From Oceanobacillus sp. CFH 90083 (GTDB lineage: Bacteria > Bacillota > Bacilli > Bacillales > Amphibacillaceae): a DNA stretch of 64,000 bases. A program made the translations under genes and the position numbers. Positions 7,537-19,555 of this stretch are shown in pieces (positions within the stretch are counted from its first letter, which is position 1; each line of letters opens with the position of its first letter). Location of the stretch: positions 124,001 to 188,000 of the forward strand of contig NZ_VIYG01000002.1 of assembly GCF_009389585.1 (NCBI RefSeq), read 5' to 3'. The notes beneath the pieces are model-generated. The model did not search any database. It saw nothing but the letters and a program-made list of their open reading frames with translations, and was not told where the DNA came from.

Positions 7537-8433
7537 GTGATTACTATAGAAAAAAAGGGTCATATATTAAACCTTATATCAATCTTGATGATGACAATCG
7601 GGCCTTTACTATCAAAATTTGGTGTATTAGAAATAAGCCCATCTAAGGCAGCTATCATAAATACTATTACGATTATATTAGCTACATATTGCTATGGCTT
7701 GATCTCCAAAAAAAGGACTAGATTTTATAAAGACAAAGAGATATTATTATTGGCAGTCTTTAATTCGTTAGGTGTAATATTTCTTTATCTAAGTACTAGC
7801 TTATTATCTCCTGTGGAGATAGGTTTTATCGGGAGATTTTATACTGTATTTGCGATAATTTTTTCCATATTTATTCTAAAAGAGCGTTTGACTAAGAGAG
7901 AATCTATATTCATACTAATCGCTGTAATAGGTATATTCTTGTTTGTTGAAACAGATGGAGTCCTGGGCGCAAACCTTATTGGTATAGTTTATGCGTTTCT
8001 CTATACTATGTTTTTTGCACTAGCCAATATTTACATCAAGAAGACTATGTCAGCTGAACGTGATTCGAACTCAATACTGTTTACTAACAACTGTGTGACT
8101 TTAATATTTGTAATCCTATTTGGTTTATTCTCTCAGGATTTATTCGATGGTCAATACTCATTAAATGGAATTAGTTTTATTGTCGTTTCTTCACTCCTTA
8201 CTGGTTTTATAGGGACCTTGTTCTTATATGAAGCATTAAAATATTTAAGATTTGCAATAGCTAATACTATACGTGCATTTAGCCCGATTCTATTAGCTTT
8301 ATTCTCGTATCCCTTCTTTCCAGTTGAAATAACAATACCAAAAATACTAGGAGCAGTGGTAATTCTGCTTTCCATATTTCTACTGACAACTAGTAAAGGT
8401 GAGGAATCAAAAGAAAAGAAAAAAGCCATGTAG
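7537..8433 (+). CDS. EamA/DMT-family membrane transporter
   Basis: 298 aa with about ten hydrophobic segments in two five-helix halves, the standard EamA (drug/metabolite transporter) layout. The first half includes PLLSKFGVLEISP and FIGRFYTVFAIIFSIFILKERL, the second repeats the theme with LFLYEALKYLRFAIANTIRAFSPI; the C-terminus is basic (KGEESKEKKK). Start is GTG at 7537, four bases after the rpe stop, with no strong ribosome site, so it is likely coupled. As last gene of the arm it is the natural candidate for export of the cluster's product; substrate unknown. Confidence 0.88.
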   Translation: MITIEKKGHILNLISILMMTIGPLLSKFGVLEISPSKAAIINTITIILATYCYGLISKKRTRFYKDKEILLLAVFNSLGVIFLYLSTSLLSPVEIGFIGRFYTVFAIIFSIFILKERLTKRESIFILIAVIGIFLFVETDGVLGANLIGIVYAFLYTMFFALANIYIKKTMSAERDSNSILFTNNCVTLIFVILFGLFSQDLFDGQYSLNGISFIVVSSLLTGFIGTLFLYEALKYLRFAIANTIRAFSPILLALFSYPFFPVEITIPKILGAVVILLSIFLLTTSKGEESKEKKKAM

Positions 8434-8497
8434 AATTAAACCTTACATGGCTTCAGCTTGTAGAGAAAGTGGTGCATTTTTCTCTATAAGCTTTTTT
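8423..8497 (+). terminator. Terminator of the prs-rpe-transporter operon
   Basis: Two hairpins in series. The first (arms AAGCCATGTA 8423-8432 and TACATGGCTT 8444-8453) spans the stop codon but lacks a T-run. The second (8455-8497) pairs AGCTT-TAGAGAAA with TTTCTCTATAAGCT and ends in TTTTTT, a good rho-independent terminator. Confidence 0.8.
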
Positions 8498-8566
8498 ATA
8501 TCATCGAAATAATAAAGATAAAAGCTATATTTATTATGAAGAACCGAATCATGTACATTTCCCGGA

Positions 8567-8821
8567 GTGACAACTTTTTATCAAAATAACGTGTCCGTTA
8601 AAGTCATGGGAAGAGTAACTAGCATTTTTCAATTAATACAAAGTTGTCTACAAATCATTATTTTGTTAGCGATTGGTTTAATTATAGATTTAATATCTAT
8701 ACGACCTACGCTTGTGTTACTTGCTATTATTATATGATTATTTCTGCATGTGTCTTCTCAATATCAGTATTTAATCCGCAAAAAAAAGAGTTTTTATCAA
8801 GAAGATAACATCAACATATAA
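8567..8821 (+). pseudogene. MFS transporter, C-terminal remnant
   Basis: Read from 8567 the plus strand gives an 85-codon frame with the MFS loop signature VKVMGRVTSIF followed by two hydrophobic segments (LQIIILLAIGLIIDLIS and PTLVLLAII), then an internal TGA at about 8736 and a charged tail ending at 8819-8821. No N-terminal part exists upstream. It is the decayed end of a major-facilitator efflux protein. Confidence 0.65.
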
Positions 8822-9406
8822 AATTATAATAACAACATTAATAATAGTGATTATGCTGTGTGACGAATCCATCTTTTGGTATTTTAAGTGAGCCAGCGAT
8901 TAGTTGACGTTTGTCATCAGTATGACTAGATGAGCCACTTATTTGAAAACACTACACTTTTAACCTCAGTGTCAACAGCTTGGCCTTTACCACCGTGTCA
9001 ATTCTTAGTGATCGTTGGAAGGGGTTGATGACGCCCCGGCAGCGAAACTTAGAATTGATTGTCCGTGGTATGATGCGGATAGAGCCATAAAAGTCTTCTT
9101 TTTTTTCTATCCGCTACAAAGTTCACTACCACGGATACAAACAAGGTCATGGGTGGTGGGATTGTTGCTATTTCAAGAATGAAACTACTAGATTAACTCC
9201 CATGGCTAAACTCTGTACATATGGTAAAAAGCTCCGCAAAAGGTGGTAAAAAAGACCGCACAAGTAGTAAAAATCATCCGCCGTACTCAACTATTATTAA
9301 AGCTCTTTTAAAATTGAAGGAAGGGAATGAGTATAAGGCTTCTGTAGACAGGTATGGCAGCTACGTGCTCCAGAATCCAAAATAAATGAAAACCCGGGAC
9401 AATAAT
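8822..9406. other. Relic DNA with one possible small ORF
   Basis: No intact gene is recognisable. The only tidy frame is plus strand 9221-9385 (54 codons from ATG, beginning MVKSSAKGGKKDRTSSKN), without a convincing ribosome site. Other frames give short stretches resembling pieces of proteins that I cannot place. The region sits between the MFS remnant and a broken Rpn gene and looks like decayed transferred DNA. Confidence 0.5.
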
Positions 9407-9437
9407 AAAGAGCCTCCCAATTTTGAAAGGCTCTCTC
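9407..9437 (-). terminator. Terminator after the broken Rpn gene
   Basis: Stem AGAGCCT (9409-9415) with AGGCTCT (9428-9434) directly downstream, on the minus strand, of the Rpn-like reading frame; the flanking A-run (9404-9408) gives a short T-run on that strand. Confidence 0.6.
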
Positions 9438-9480
9438 TGTATTATCTTTAATTAGTCTTTTTGCAATTGTTTAATTTCTT

Positions 9481-10295
9481 CTATATCCAAACCTGTTTTT
9501 CTGCAATAATTTCTGGTGAAAGAATTCCTAATAAATCCTTTGCAATTTTTATACGTTCTTGCTTTTGTGCTTGTTGTTGTGCTTCTTTTACCGCCTCTTT
9601 TTTTTCTTCTTCAAACGCTCTACCAACTTTTGTCATTTTTAACCACTCCTTTACTTGTTTAGCATAGGCTTCATTTATAAATTTATCCGTTGATGTTAAA
9701 ATACCTGCAATAACTTGTACTTGTTGGTTATCATCCTGAATGTCTTTGGCAATCTCAATAGATTCATGAATTATATCATCACGATTTCTTTTACTTTTCA
9801 TCAGGGGAAGTATGCTTAATTTGAATTCTTCTTGTGTTAATTGTTCCTTATCCCTTATTTTATTCTTTATTAATTCTAATGTTTCATCCCCGTTAAATTT
9901 ATATAATAATACGGGTTCTGATTTGATTTTTAAATCACCTAAACTTAATTCATCTTTAGTGCTTGTAACGTCACTCGTATACACAACAACAATACGTATA
10001 TTTTTAATCACTTTTTCTTCTTGAAAATACCTTTGGGACATTCTGTGTGCGTATCTGATATATTTCAAGTGATTTTCTATATAATTATTGTTACTTTCGT
10101 ACTCTAACATTAATATAGAATCATCCTCAAGTTGAAAACTGTATCTGACCGTTTTTCATCTGCTGTTACTTCTGGAAATTCGTTTGGTAATAATTGTTTT
10201 ATTCGAGGAAAGTTTTTAAACCCAAAAACTTCCAAAGATAAATTCCAACTCCAAAACAATATTTGTCAAACAAGGAACCTCGTCTTCTTTTAAAT
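9481..10295 (-). pseudogene. Rpn-family recombination-promoting nuclease/putative transposase, frameshifted
   Basis: The open part (9481-10110, 209 codons) encodes the C-terminal two thirds of a PD-(D/E)XK nuclease-family protein of the Rpn type: IRIVVVYTSDV, NKIRDKEQLTQEEF and a Lys/Gln/Glu-rich coiled tail. Upstream, pieces of the N-terminus appear in other frames: RRGSLFDK near 10285, then VFGFKNFPRIKQLLPNEFPE (about 10230-10170), then a shift near 10125 into DDSILMLEYESNN. At least two frameshifts are needed to rebuild it, so it is inactive. A full-length relative occurs at 39795-40925. Confidence 0.7.
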
Positions 10296-10338
10296 AAAAA
10301 ATGACTCCTCACTATTTAAAATGAGAAGCCACTTTTTT
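10295..10338 (-). terminator. Terminator of the suf operon
   Basis: Stem TGACTCCTCA (10302-10311) with TGAGAAGCCA (10322-10331), two G-U pairs. The A-run at 10296-10300 gives the T-run for minus-strand transcripts leaving sufB; the T-run at 10333-10338 makes it usable on the other strand too. Confidence 0.8.
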
Positions 10339-10358
10339 ATTTCAGTCTATACAAATTT

Positions 10359-11756
10359 TTACCCAATAGATCCTTCCATCTCGAAACTGATCAATCTATT
10401 CATCTCTACAGCATATTCCATTGGAAGTTCTTTCGTAAATGGTTCAATAAAGCCCATAACGATCATTTCCGTTGCTTCTTCTTCTGTTAAGCCGCGGCTC
10501 ATCAGATAGAAGAGCTGTTCCTCAGATACCTTCGAAACTTTTGCTTCGTGCTCCAATGAAATATTGTCGTTCAAAATTTCATTGTATGGAATCGTATCTG
10601 AAGTGGATTCGTTATCCATAATCAGTGTATCACACTCAATATTGGAACGGGCTCCATCCGCTTTACGCCCAAAGTGTACTAAACCGCGGTAAGATACTTT
10701 CCCGCCTTGTTTAGAGATCGATTTAGAAACAATCGTTGAAGACGTATTAGGTGCCAAGTGATGCATTTTCGCACCGGCATCCTGTAATTGTCCTTTTCCA
10801 GCCAAAGCGATAGAAAGGGTATTTCCACGTGCGCCTTCTCCTTTTAGAAGGATAGCTGGGTATTTCATGGTTAATTTAGAGCCAATATTTCCGTCAATCC
10901 ATTCCATTGTTGCGTTCGCATCACAGACTGCACGTTTGGTAACCAGGTTATAAACGTTATTTGCCCAGTTTTGAATCGTTGTATAACGGCAGTAGCCATC
11001 TTTTTTAACAATAATTTCTACCACGGCGCTGTGAAGGGAGTTTGTTGTATAAACAGGTGCTGTACAGCCTTCTACATAGTGTACAGATGCCCCTTCGTCG
11101 ACAACAATCAGTGTCCGTTCAAACTGTCCCATATTTTCAGAGTTAATACGGAAGTAAGCTTGTAACGGTGTTGTTGCTTCCACACCTTTTGGCACATAGA
11201 TAAATGAACCGCCGGACCATACTGCTGAGTTTAATGCAGCAAACTTATTATCTGAATAAGGAATAACTGTTCCAAAATACTCTTTAAATAAGTCTTCGTT
11301 TTCTTTCAACGCAGTATCTGTATCCTTAAAAATGATACCAAGCTCTTGAAGATCTTCTTTTAAGCTGTGGTAAACAACCTCTGATTCATACTGTGCAGAT
11401 ACACCGGCAAGATATTTTTGCTCTGCCTCCGGAATACCTAATTTGTCAAATGTCTGCTTGATTTCATCAGGTACTTCATCCCATGTTCTGCCTTGTTTCT
11501 CAGAAGGTTTTACATAATAAACAATCTCATCGAAGTCCAGCCCGGAAAGGTCGCCTCCCCATTGCGGCATTGGACGGCTGTAAAAATGCTCTAATGCCTT
11601 CAAACGATAATCAAGCATCCACTGCGGCTCTTCCTTCATTTTCGAAATTTCTTTAACGATATTTGGCGTTAATCCTTTTTCTGTACGGAAAATAGATACG
11701 TCTTTATCATGAAATCCATATTTATACTCTTCTATTTCTGGCATATTTTTTGCCAT
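10359..11756 (-). CDS. sufB: Fe-S cluster assembly scaffold SufB
   Basis: 465 aa, normal for SufB, the scaffold subunit of the SufBCD complex on which iron-sulfur clusters are built in the cytosol. It starts with the Firmicute-type [15 protein letters not shown] and carries the beta-helix core with [49 protein letters not shown] (first part quoted for orientation in pieces: [21 protein letters not shown]) and the C-terminal [20 protein letters not shown]. It is the last gene of sufCDSUB, 40 bases after sufU. Confidence 0.97.
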   Translation of the reverse strand: MAKNMPEIEEYKYGFHDKDVSIFRTEKGLTPNIVKEISKMKEEPQWMLDYRLKALEHFYSRPMPQWGGDLSGLDFDEIVYYVKPSEKQGRTWDEVPDEIKQTFDKLGIPEAEQKYLAGVSAQYESEVVYHSLKEDLQELGIIFKDTDTALKENEDLFKEYFGTVIPYSDNKFAALNSAVWSGGSFIYVPKGVEATTPLQAYFRINSENMGQFERTLIVVDEGASVHYVEGCTAPVYTTNSLHSAVVEIIVKKDGYCRYTTIQNWANNVYNLVTKRAVCDANATMEWIDGNIGSKLTMKYPAILLKGEGARGNTLSIALAGKGQLQDAGAKMHHLAPNTSSTIVSKSISKQGGKVSYRGLVHFGRKADGARSNIECDTLIMDNESTSDTIPYNEILNDNISLEHEAKVSKVSEEQLFYLMSRGLTEEEATEMIVMGFIEPFTKELPMEYAVEMNRLISFEMEGSIG

Positions 11757-11795
11757 TGTTAATAACCTCCCTCTGACAGCATAAAAGCTTCTGTC

Positions 11796-14744
<2,949 letters not shown>

Positions 14745-14761
14745 GATTGTCCCTCCTTACA

Positions 14762-15550
14762 TTACGCTTTTTGTTCTGCAGTTTCTTCGTCTTCAATTCC
14801 CAGTTCTTCTTTAATCCACTCGTAACCTTCTGCTTCCAGGCGTTTTGCAAGCTCCGGACCGCCGGATTTCACAACGCGGCCTTGCATCATAACGTGTACG
14901 AAGTCAGGTGTAATGTAGTTTAACAGACGTTGGTAGTGTGTAATAATTAAGCATCCAAAATCATCCGAACGCATTTGGTTGATTCCTTTTGATACAACCT
15001 TTAATGCATCGATATCCAGCCCTGAATCAATTTCGTCAAGGATAGCGATATTTGGCTGTAATTGTAATAATTGCAGGATTTCGTTACGTTTTTTCTCCCC
15101 ACCCGAGAAGCCTTCATTCAGGTAACGTGTTGCCATATTCTGATCAATGTCAAGATAGTCTAAATCCTGATCCAGTTTTTTGATGAATTTCATTAACGGA
15201 ATTTCATCGCCTTCCTCACGGCGTGCATTGATGGCAGAACGTAAGAAATCAGAAGTTGTCACTCCGCTGATTTCACTTGGATACTGCATTGCTAAAAATA
15301 GACCGGCGCGGGCACGTTCGTCTACTTCCATTTCCAATACATCTTCCCCGTCAAGTGTAATGGTTCCTTCTGTTACTTCATATTTCGGGTGTCCCATAAT
15401 AGCAGATGCCAATGTAGATTTCCCTGTACCATTCGGCCCCATGACTGCGTGGAATTCTCCACCTTTAATGGTTAGGTCTACCCCTTTTAATATCTCCTTG
15501 TCTTCAATCGATACATGAAGATTCTTAATTTCTAATACTGAGCCTGACAT
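14762..15550 (-). CDS. sufC: Fe-S assembly ATPase SufC
   Basis: 262 aa ABC-type ATPase of the SufBC2D complex. Walker A is GPNGTGKST (about residues 37-45), the signature is FSGGEKKRNEILQ (about 146-158), and Walker B is AILDEIDSGLD. The EKKRNE variant is typical of SufC. First gene of the operon; AGGTATG precedes the start. Confidence 0.97.
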   Translation of the reverse strand: MSGSVLEIKNLHVSIEDKEILKGVDLTIKGGEFHAVMGPNGTGKSTLASAIMGHPKYEVTEGTITLDGEDVLEMEVDERARAGLFLAMQYPSEISGVTTSDFLRSAINARREEGDEIPLMKFIKKLDQDLDYLDIDQNMATRYLNEGFSGGEKKRNEILQLLQLQPNIAILDEIDSGLDIDALKVVSKGINQMRSDDFGCLIITHYQRLLNYITPDFVHVMMQGRVVKSGGPELAKRLEAEGYEWIKEELGIEDEETAEQKA

Positions 15551-15600
15551 AAATCATACCTCCAAAACTTTATTTTAAATGAAATGAATATTATAGAGGA

Positions 15601-15663
15601 TGTTCAAAAATCTGATAGAATGAAACAGCAGATATATCCCTCATTTTTGAACACATACTAATA
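15601..15663 (-). repeat. GTTCAAAAA palindromic repeat, copy 1 (upstream of sufC)
   Basis: Inverted arms TGTTCAAAAAT (15601-15611) and ATTTTTGAACA (15643-15653), followed by CATACTAATAT. The same arms with a similar flank occur upstream of yusF (19987-20033), and a single arm occurs at 41790-41800. It lies in the sufC leader about 50 bases before the gene. Confidence 0.6.
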
Positions 15664-15767
15664 TATCCATTCTCAATTTATTCTCATTACAATCTTAAAG
15701 CATTTCAAATTAATTCGCAACTGTTATTGTCCGTCTTTAAAAGCTTTAAAATATAGCTGTGGACATT

Positions 15768-15796
15768 TAAAAAGCTGATGTCCCCCGACACCAGCT
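15768..15796 (-). terminator. Terminator of the small gene at 15808
   Basis: Stem AGCTG-A-TGTC (15773-15781) with GACA-C-CAGCT (15787-15796) and a TTTTTAA tail on the minus strand, starting 12 bases after the stop codon of the small gene. Confidence 0.65.
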
Positions 15797-15807
15797 TCTG
15801 TTATTTT

Positions 15808-15999
15808 TTATCTAAAACCTCCAAGGTTTACCCCGGATGAAATCATTTTTGCGTTCTGATATTCCTGTTCTCTTTCTTGTTCCACTCTTAATTTTTTATC
15901 TAAGCTTCTGTCATATTCCTCGTAATTAACGCCTCTTGATTGACCCATCGCCTTATCCATTTCCGAAGTGTAGCTTAAACCATTCTCAGTGGTAATAAT
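15808..15999 (-). CDS. Small acidic/basic protein of unknown function, probable ATT start
   Basis: An open frame ending at 15808 reads ITTENGLSYTSEMDKAMGQS and continues with charged residues (DRSLDKKLRVEQEREQEY) to GGFR at the C-terminus; no known family. Its frame is closed by TGA at 16003-16005, directly upstream. The only strong ribosome site, AAAGGATGA, lies six bases before ATT 15999, while the first ATG (15960) has none. I therefore place the start at ATT 15999 (63 aa); starting at ATG 15960 would give 50 aa. A terminator follows the stop, which supports a real transcript. Confidence 0.45.
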   Translation of the reverse strand: MITTENGLSYTSEMDKAMGQSRGVNYEEYDRSLDKKLRVEQEREQEYQNAKMISSGVNLGGFR

Positions 16000-16157
16000 A
16001 AATCATCCTTTCGGTTTGTTTAACACAATAAATATGCTAACACAGGTATGATTCCCGCTCAAAATCGATTTAAACGTATATTTTCGGATAATTTATGAAA
16101 ATCTTTGGCTATGGGTGGATAAAGTCTCATATTCTTAATATTCTTCTTAAATGCTCT

Positions 16158-17021
16158 TTAATCCAAAGGTACTGGCGTTGGAATAACTGCTCCATCATAT
16201 GTTTCTAACATAAAATCTTGAATATCCTGAGATTGCAATACCTCGACCAGTCTATTTAACGCTTCATTATCAGCATCTTCAGAACGTACTGCAATGACAT
16301 TTAAATATTCTGATTGCTCATCCTCAATAAATAAAGCATCCTTTAATGGACTTAATCCAGCTTCAATGGCATAGTTTGTATTAATAACAACCAATGCATC
16401 CGCTTCATTATTATAGTTCTCCGGCAAGAATTCCGGAGCCACATCTGGATGGAATGACAAATCTTGAGGGTTGTCTACAATATCATCGATGGTAGCAGAT
16501 GATTTCTCTACGCTCTCATCCAATGTAATCAATCCATTTTCTTCAAATAAAGATAAAATTCTGCCCTGATCTGTAATTGAGTTGCTCAAAACGACTTCGG
16601 TTCCATCTGGAATATCATCAATACTTGCAATATCTTGTGAGTAAACACCAATTGGCTCTACATGAATGTTACCAATCGATTCAATTTCATAGCCGGTATC
16701 TTCTACAGCCTGATCAAGATAAGGCTGATGCTGAAAATAATTCGCATCTAAAGTTCCATTTTCTAAATCATCATTCGGTAAAACATACTCTTGATATGTT
16801 TCAATATTTAATATAATACCTTCTTCTTCTAAAATGGGCTGTACTTCTTCCAGAATCTCAGCATGTGGAACACTGGAAGCGCCTACTGTAATTTCTGTTG
16901 TTTCTGCACTGTCTTTATCGGAATTATCCGTATCTCCTCCGTTATTCGTATCATCATTGCTTCCACATGCTGCTAATAGGAAAATCAAACTTGCTGCCAT
17001 TAAAAACCAAAGTTTCTTCAT
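16158..17021 (-). CDS. metQ: Methionine ABC transporter substrate-binding lipoprotein MetQ
   Basis: 287 aa NlpA/MetQ-family lipoprotein. The signal peptide MKKLWFLMAASLIFLLAAC ends in the lipobox LAAC, so the mature protein is anchored through Cys19, followed by an Asn/Asp linker. The NlpA domain includes GASSVPHAEIL, VLPNDDLENGTLDANYFQH and SITDQGRIL. Last gene of metN-metP-metQ; it binds methionine outside the membrane. The operon is under the SAM riboswitch at 18909-19008. Confidence 0.95.
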   Translation of the reverse strand: MKKLWFLMAASLIFLLAACGSNDDTNNGGDTDNSDKDSAETTEITVGASSVPHAEILEEVQPILEEEGIILNIETYQEYVLPNDDLENGTLDANYFQHQPYLDQAVEDTGYEIESIGNIHVEPIGVYSQDIASIDDIPDGTEVVLSNSITDQGRILSLFEENGLITLDESVEKSSATIDDIVDNPQDLSFHPDVAPEFLPENYNNEADALVVINTNYAIEAGLSPLKDALFIEDEQSEYLNVIAVRSEDADNEALNRLVEVLQSQDIQDFMLETYDGAVIPTPVPLD

Positions 17022-17089
17022 TTGTTACGCCCCTTTTTTGTTTTTTATTATGTGAATCAAGTAAACCTTGACTAGCACCCTGTTGAAAT

Positions 17090-17758
17090 TTAGCGTTTAT
17101 CCAGCTTCCTTGTAATAGCATCTCCAATAAATTGGAAGATGAATACAATCAATACAATAATCACTGTACAAACGAAGACAACATCCCAGCTTCTTCGCTG
17201 GAAACCAAAATAAAAAGCATAGTTTCCTAAGCCTCCTGCTCCAATCGCTCCTGCCATCGCTGTATAACCAATTAATGCAATAGCTGTAACGGTCAATCCC
17301 GATACAAGTGCTGGTTTCGATTCCGGAAGCAGCACTTTAAAAATAATCGTACTTGCTTTGGCTCCCATCGCTTTTGCTGCTTCTACAACACCTTTATCCA
17401 CTTCCTTCAACGCAATTTCTACAAGCCTTGCATAGAACGGAGCACTTCCCAAAATTAAAGCTGGTAAAGCAGCGGTTGGTCCACGTATGGTTCCTACTAC
17501 TAAATTTGTAAACGGAAATAATAACAGAATTAAAATAATAAAAGGAATCGCCCGGAATATATTTACCAATGCAGCTGCAATAAAGTTAACCGGTTTATTC
17601 TCCCAAAAATTCCCTTTTGCAGTTAAAAACAACAGTAACCCGAGCAGTAATCCAAGAATAGTCGTCCCCACCATGGCAACAGCCGTCATATAAACCGTTT
17701 CTTGTGATGCTTCTATCAAATCGTCTACTACTACGTTTGGAAATAATTCCTCAAGCAT
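17090..17758 (-). CDS. metP: Methionine ABC transporter permease MetP (MetI)
   Basis: 222 aa with five to six membrane segments. The BPD permease motif that docks on the ATPase is visible around VVEAAKAMGAKASTIIFKVLLPES (cited in parts: EAAKAMGAKA, KVLLPES). It overlaps the end of metN by eight bases. Called metI in E. coli and metP in B. subtilis. Confidence 0.95.
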   Translation of the reverse strand: MLEELFPNVVVDDLIEASQETVYMTAVAMVGTTILGLLLGLLLFLTAKGNFWENKPVNFIAAALVNIFRAIPFIILILLLFPFTNLVVGTIRGPTAALPALILGSAPFYARLVEIALKEVDKGVVEAAKAMGAKASTIIFKVLLPESKPALVSGLTVTAIALIGYTAMAGAIGAGGLGNYAFYFGFQRRSWDVVFVCTVIIVLIVFIFQFIGDAITRKLDKR

Positions 17759-18770
17759 GCTGAATTACCTCCAATTCAATAACATCTTGTTCTTCCAGAT
17801 ATTTTATCGCCTGCTCCTGCTGCTCTCCTATCAGCTGGACAATTAACGTTCCATAGCTGCCAGCCTGTGTTTGGGTAATTTTCCCCTGCAGGATATTAAC
17901 ATGAATATCAAAGCTCTTTACAAGCTGGCTGATAACAGTCTGGTCGGCACTTTCCCCTAAAAATTGAATACGTAATAACGCGCCATCACGGTATCTTTCC
18001 TTCAACTCTGTGATGTCTTCCTCTTCATCTGATCCAGTCAGCTGTTCGACAAACCTTTGCGTCACCTGCTGCTGTGGTCTGGTAAAGACATCAATTACCT
18101 TTCCTTCTTCTACCACCTTTCCCAGCTCCATCACGGCAACCCGATTACAAATTTTGCGAATGACATGCATCTCATGTGTAATTAAAATAATCGTTAATCC
18201 CAATTTCTCATTAATATCCTGCAATAAACGCAGGATTTGATTGGTTGTTTCTGGATCAAGTGCAGAAGTCGCCTCATCACAAAGTAAAACCTTAGGCGAA
18301 TTTGCCAGTGCCCTTGCAATTCCGACCCTTTGCTTCTGTCCGCCGCTTAACTGTGCCGGATAAGCTTTTTCCTTTCCGGACAGCCCAACTAATTCAATCA
18401 ATTCCAGGACACGTTTTTTCCGTTTGCTTTTCTCTACGCCCGAAATTTCAAGCGGAAATTCAATATTTTCAGCAACCGTCCGGGACCAGAGTAAATTAAA
18501 ATGCTGGAACACCATGCCAATGTCCTGCCTGGCTATACGTAAAGCCTTTTTTGATAAGGAAGTAATCACCTGATCGCCGATTTTTATCATACCCGCCGAT
18601 GGCTCCTCCAGTCTGTTGATTAAACGGACAAATGTACTTTTCCCAGCACCGCTGTATCCAATCACCCCATAAATATCTCCATCCTCTACATGAAGACTGA
18701 CATTATCCACAGCGATAACATCTTTTTTATTTAAAGAGAATACCTTTTTCAATCCTTCAATGGATATCAA
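17751..18770 (-). CDS. metN: Methionine ABC transporter ATP-binding protein MetN
   Basis: 339 aa. Walker A GYSGAGKST (about residues 38-46), Q-loop VFQHFN, signature LSGGQKQRVGIARAL (about 140-154) and Walker B LLCDEATSALD. After about residue 265 comes the NIL regulatory domain found in MetN proteins, which binds methionine to inhibit transport. First gene of the operon, preceded by an S-box leader. Confidence 0.96.
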   Translation of the reverse strand: MISIEGLKKVFSLNKKDVIAVDNVSLHVEDGDIYGVIGYSGAGKSTFVRLINRLEEPSAGMIKIGDQVITSLSKKALRIARQDIGMVFQHFNLLWSRTVAENIEFPLEISGVEKSKRKKRVLELIELVGLSGKEKAYPAQLSGGQKQRVGIARALANSPKVLLCDEATSALDPETTNQILRLLQDINEKLGLTIILITHEMHVIRKICNRVAVMELGKVVEEGKVIDVFTRPQQQVTQRFVEQLTGSDEEEDITELKERYRDGALLRIQFLGESADQTVISQLVKSFDIHVNILQGKITQTQAGSYGTLIVQLIGEQQEQAIKYLEEQDVIELEVIQHA

Positions 18771-18845
18771 TTTATTTCACTCCTATGTGTGTACATGCTT
18801 TATCCTTTATTGTATCCCGCTATTTTATACCCGGAAATAATCAAT

Positions 18846-18883
18846 TCAAAAACGCCTTTCTGAAAGAGAACAGAAAGACGCCC
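18846..18883 (-). terminator. Intrinsic terminator of the S-box leader
   Basis: On the minus strand CGTCTTTCTG and CAGAAAGGCG form a stem followed by TTTTTGA, between the SAM aptamer and metN. It is the expression platform that stops transcription when SAM is bound. Confidence 0.85.
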
Positions 18884-18908
18884 AAAATACATTATATCGC
18901 CCATTGTC

Positions 18909-19008
18909 CCCTTATCTTTCAAATTACCTGCAGGAGTTGGCACCTTTTCAATGATTGAAGGTTGCCGCGGTTTCAAAGGGCCAGTCCCTCCACCGCTCTA
19001 GATAAGAG
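18909..19008 (-). promoter_or_regulatory. SAM-I riboswitch (S-box) controlling metNPQ
   Basis: Minus strand carries the S-box consensus in order: CTTATCTAGAG, GGTGGAGGGACTGGCCC, TTTGAAACCGCGGCAACC, AAGGTGCCAA and closing GATAAGG. The closing helix pairs the first CTTATC with the last GATAAG. With the downstream terminator this represses the methionine importer when SAM is plentiful. Confidence 0.96.
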
Positions 19009-19124
19009 TTTTTATATTTTACTAATCATGTAATGCTATCATAGTAGCATGCGGCTAATGCATTGTCAATCAAAATCCCTACAAATTCACTGGGTTTTGG
19101 AAGCCTGCGCTGAAAACAAAACAT

Positions 19125-19445
19125 TTAACCATTTATTGCAGTAAACAGCTCCGGTCTATATTTCATTAAATATTGATAAATATTGGCAGTCGATTGTAGT
19201 GTATACACTTTCTCCAAGACTTTCCCTTCTTCCATAACAGCAAGACATGGTACACTTTCAATCTGATGATATTGCATAAAATCAGGGTGCATGGAAGCGT
19301 TCATTTCCGTAAAAATATTCTCATTATGCAATCTTTCTATCTTTTCAAGCATAGCTCGTGCTACCGTACATGTTCCGCAAAATGGAGTATAAATATATAG
19401 GATAAGCCGATGATGATTCATTTCTGCTTCATTAAATTGTTTCAA
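19125..19445 (-). CDS. yusE: Thioredoxin-fold protein, YusE-like
   Basis: 106 aa from TTG 19445, chosen because GAGGGG lies seven bases upstream; the open frame extends to TTG 19460 but that would place the ribosome site inside the gene. The redox motif is TPFCGTCTVAR (CGTC, about residues 22-25), followed by the cis-Pro region ESVPCLAVMEEG. Position beside yusF and gcvH matches B. subtilis. Function: a thiol-disulfide protein of unknown partner. Confidence 0.85.
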   Translation of the reverse strand: MKQFNEAEMNHHRLILYIYTPFCGTCTVARAMLEKIERLHNENIFTEMNASMHPDFMQYHQIESVPCLAVMEEGKVLEKVYTLQSTANIYQYLMKYRPELFTAING

Positions 19446-19555
19446 TTTTATTCCCCTCAATCTTCTTTCTTTTCATAAAATGAAAATTCCCCTCCCAAAA
19501 CGTTAAAGAATTGGAATTGATAAATAAAATTCTTGCTTTATTTTAACGTTTTAAG

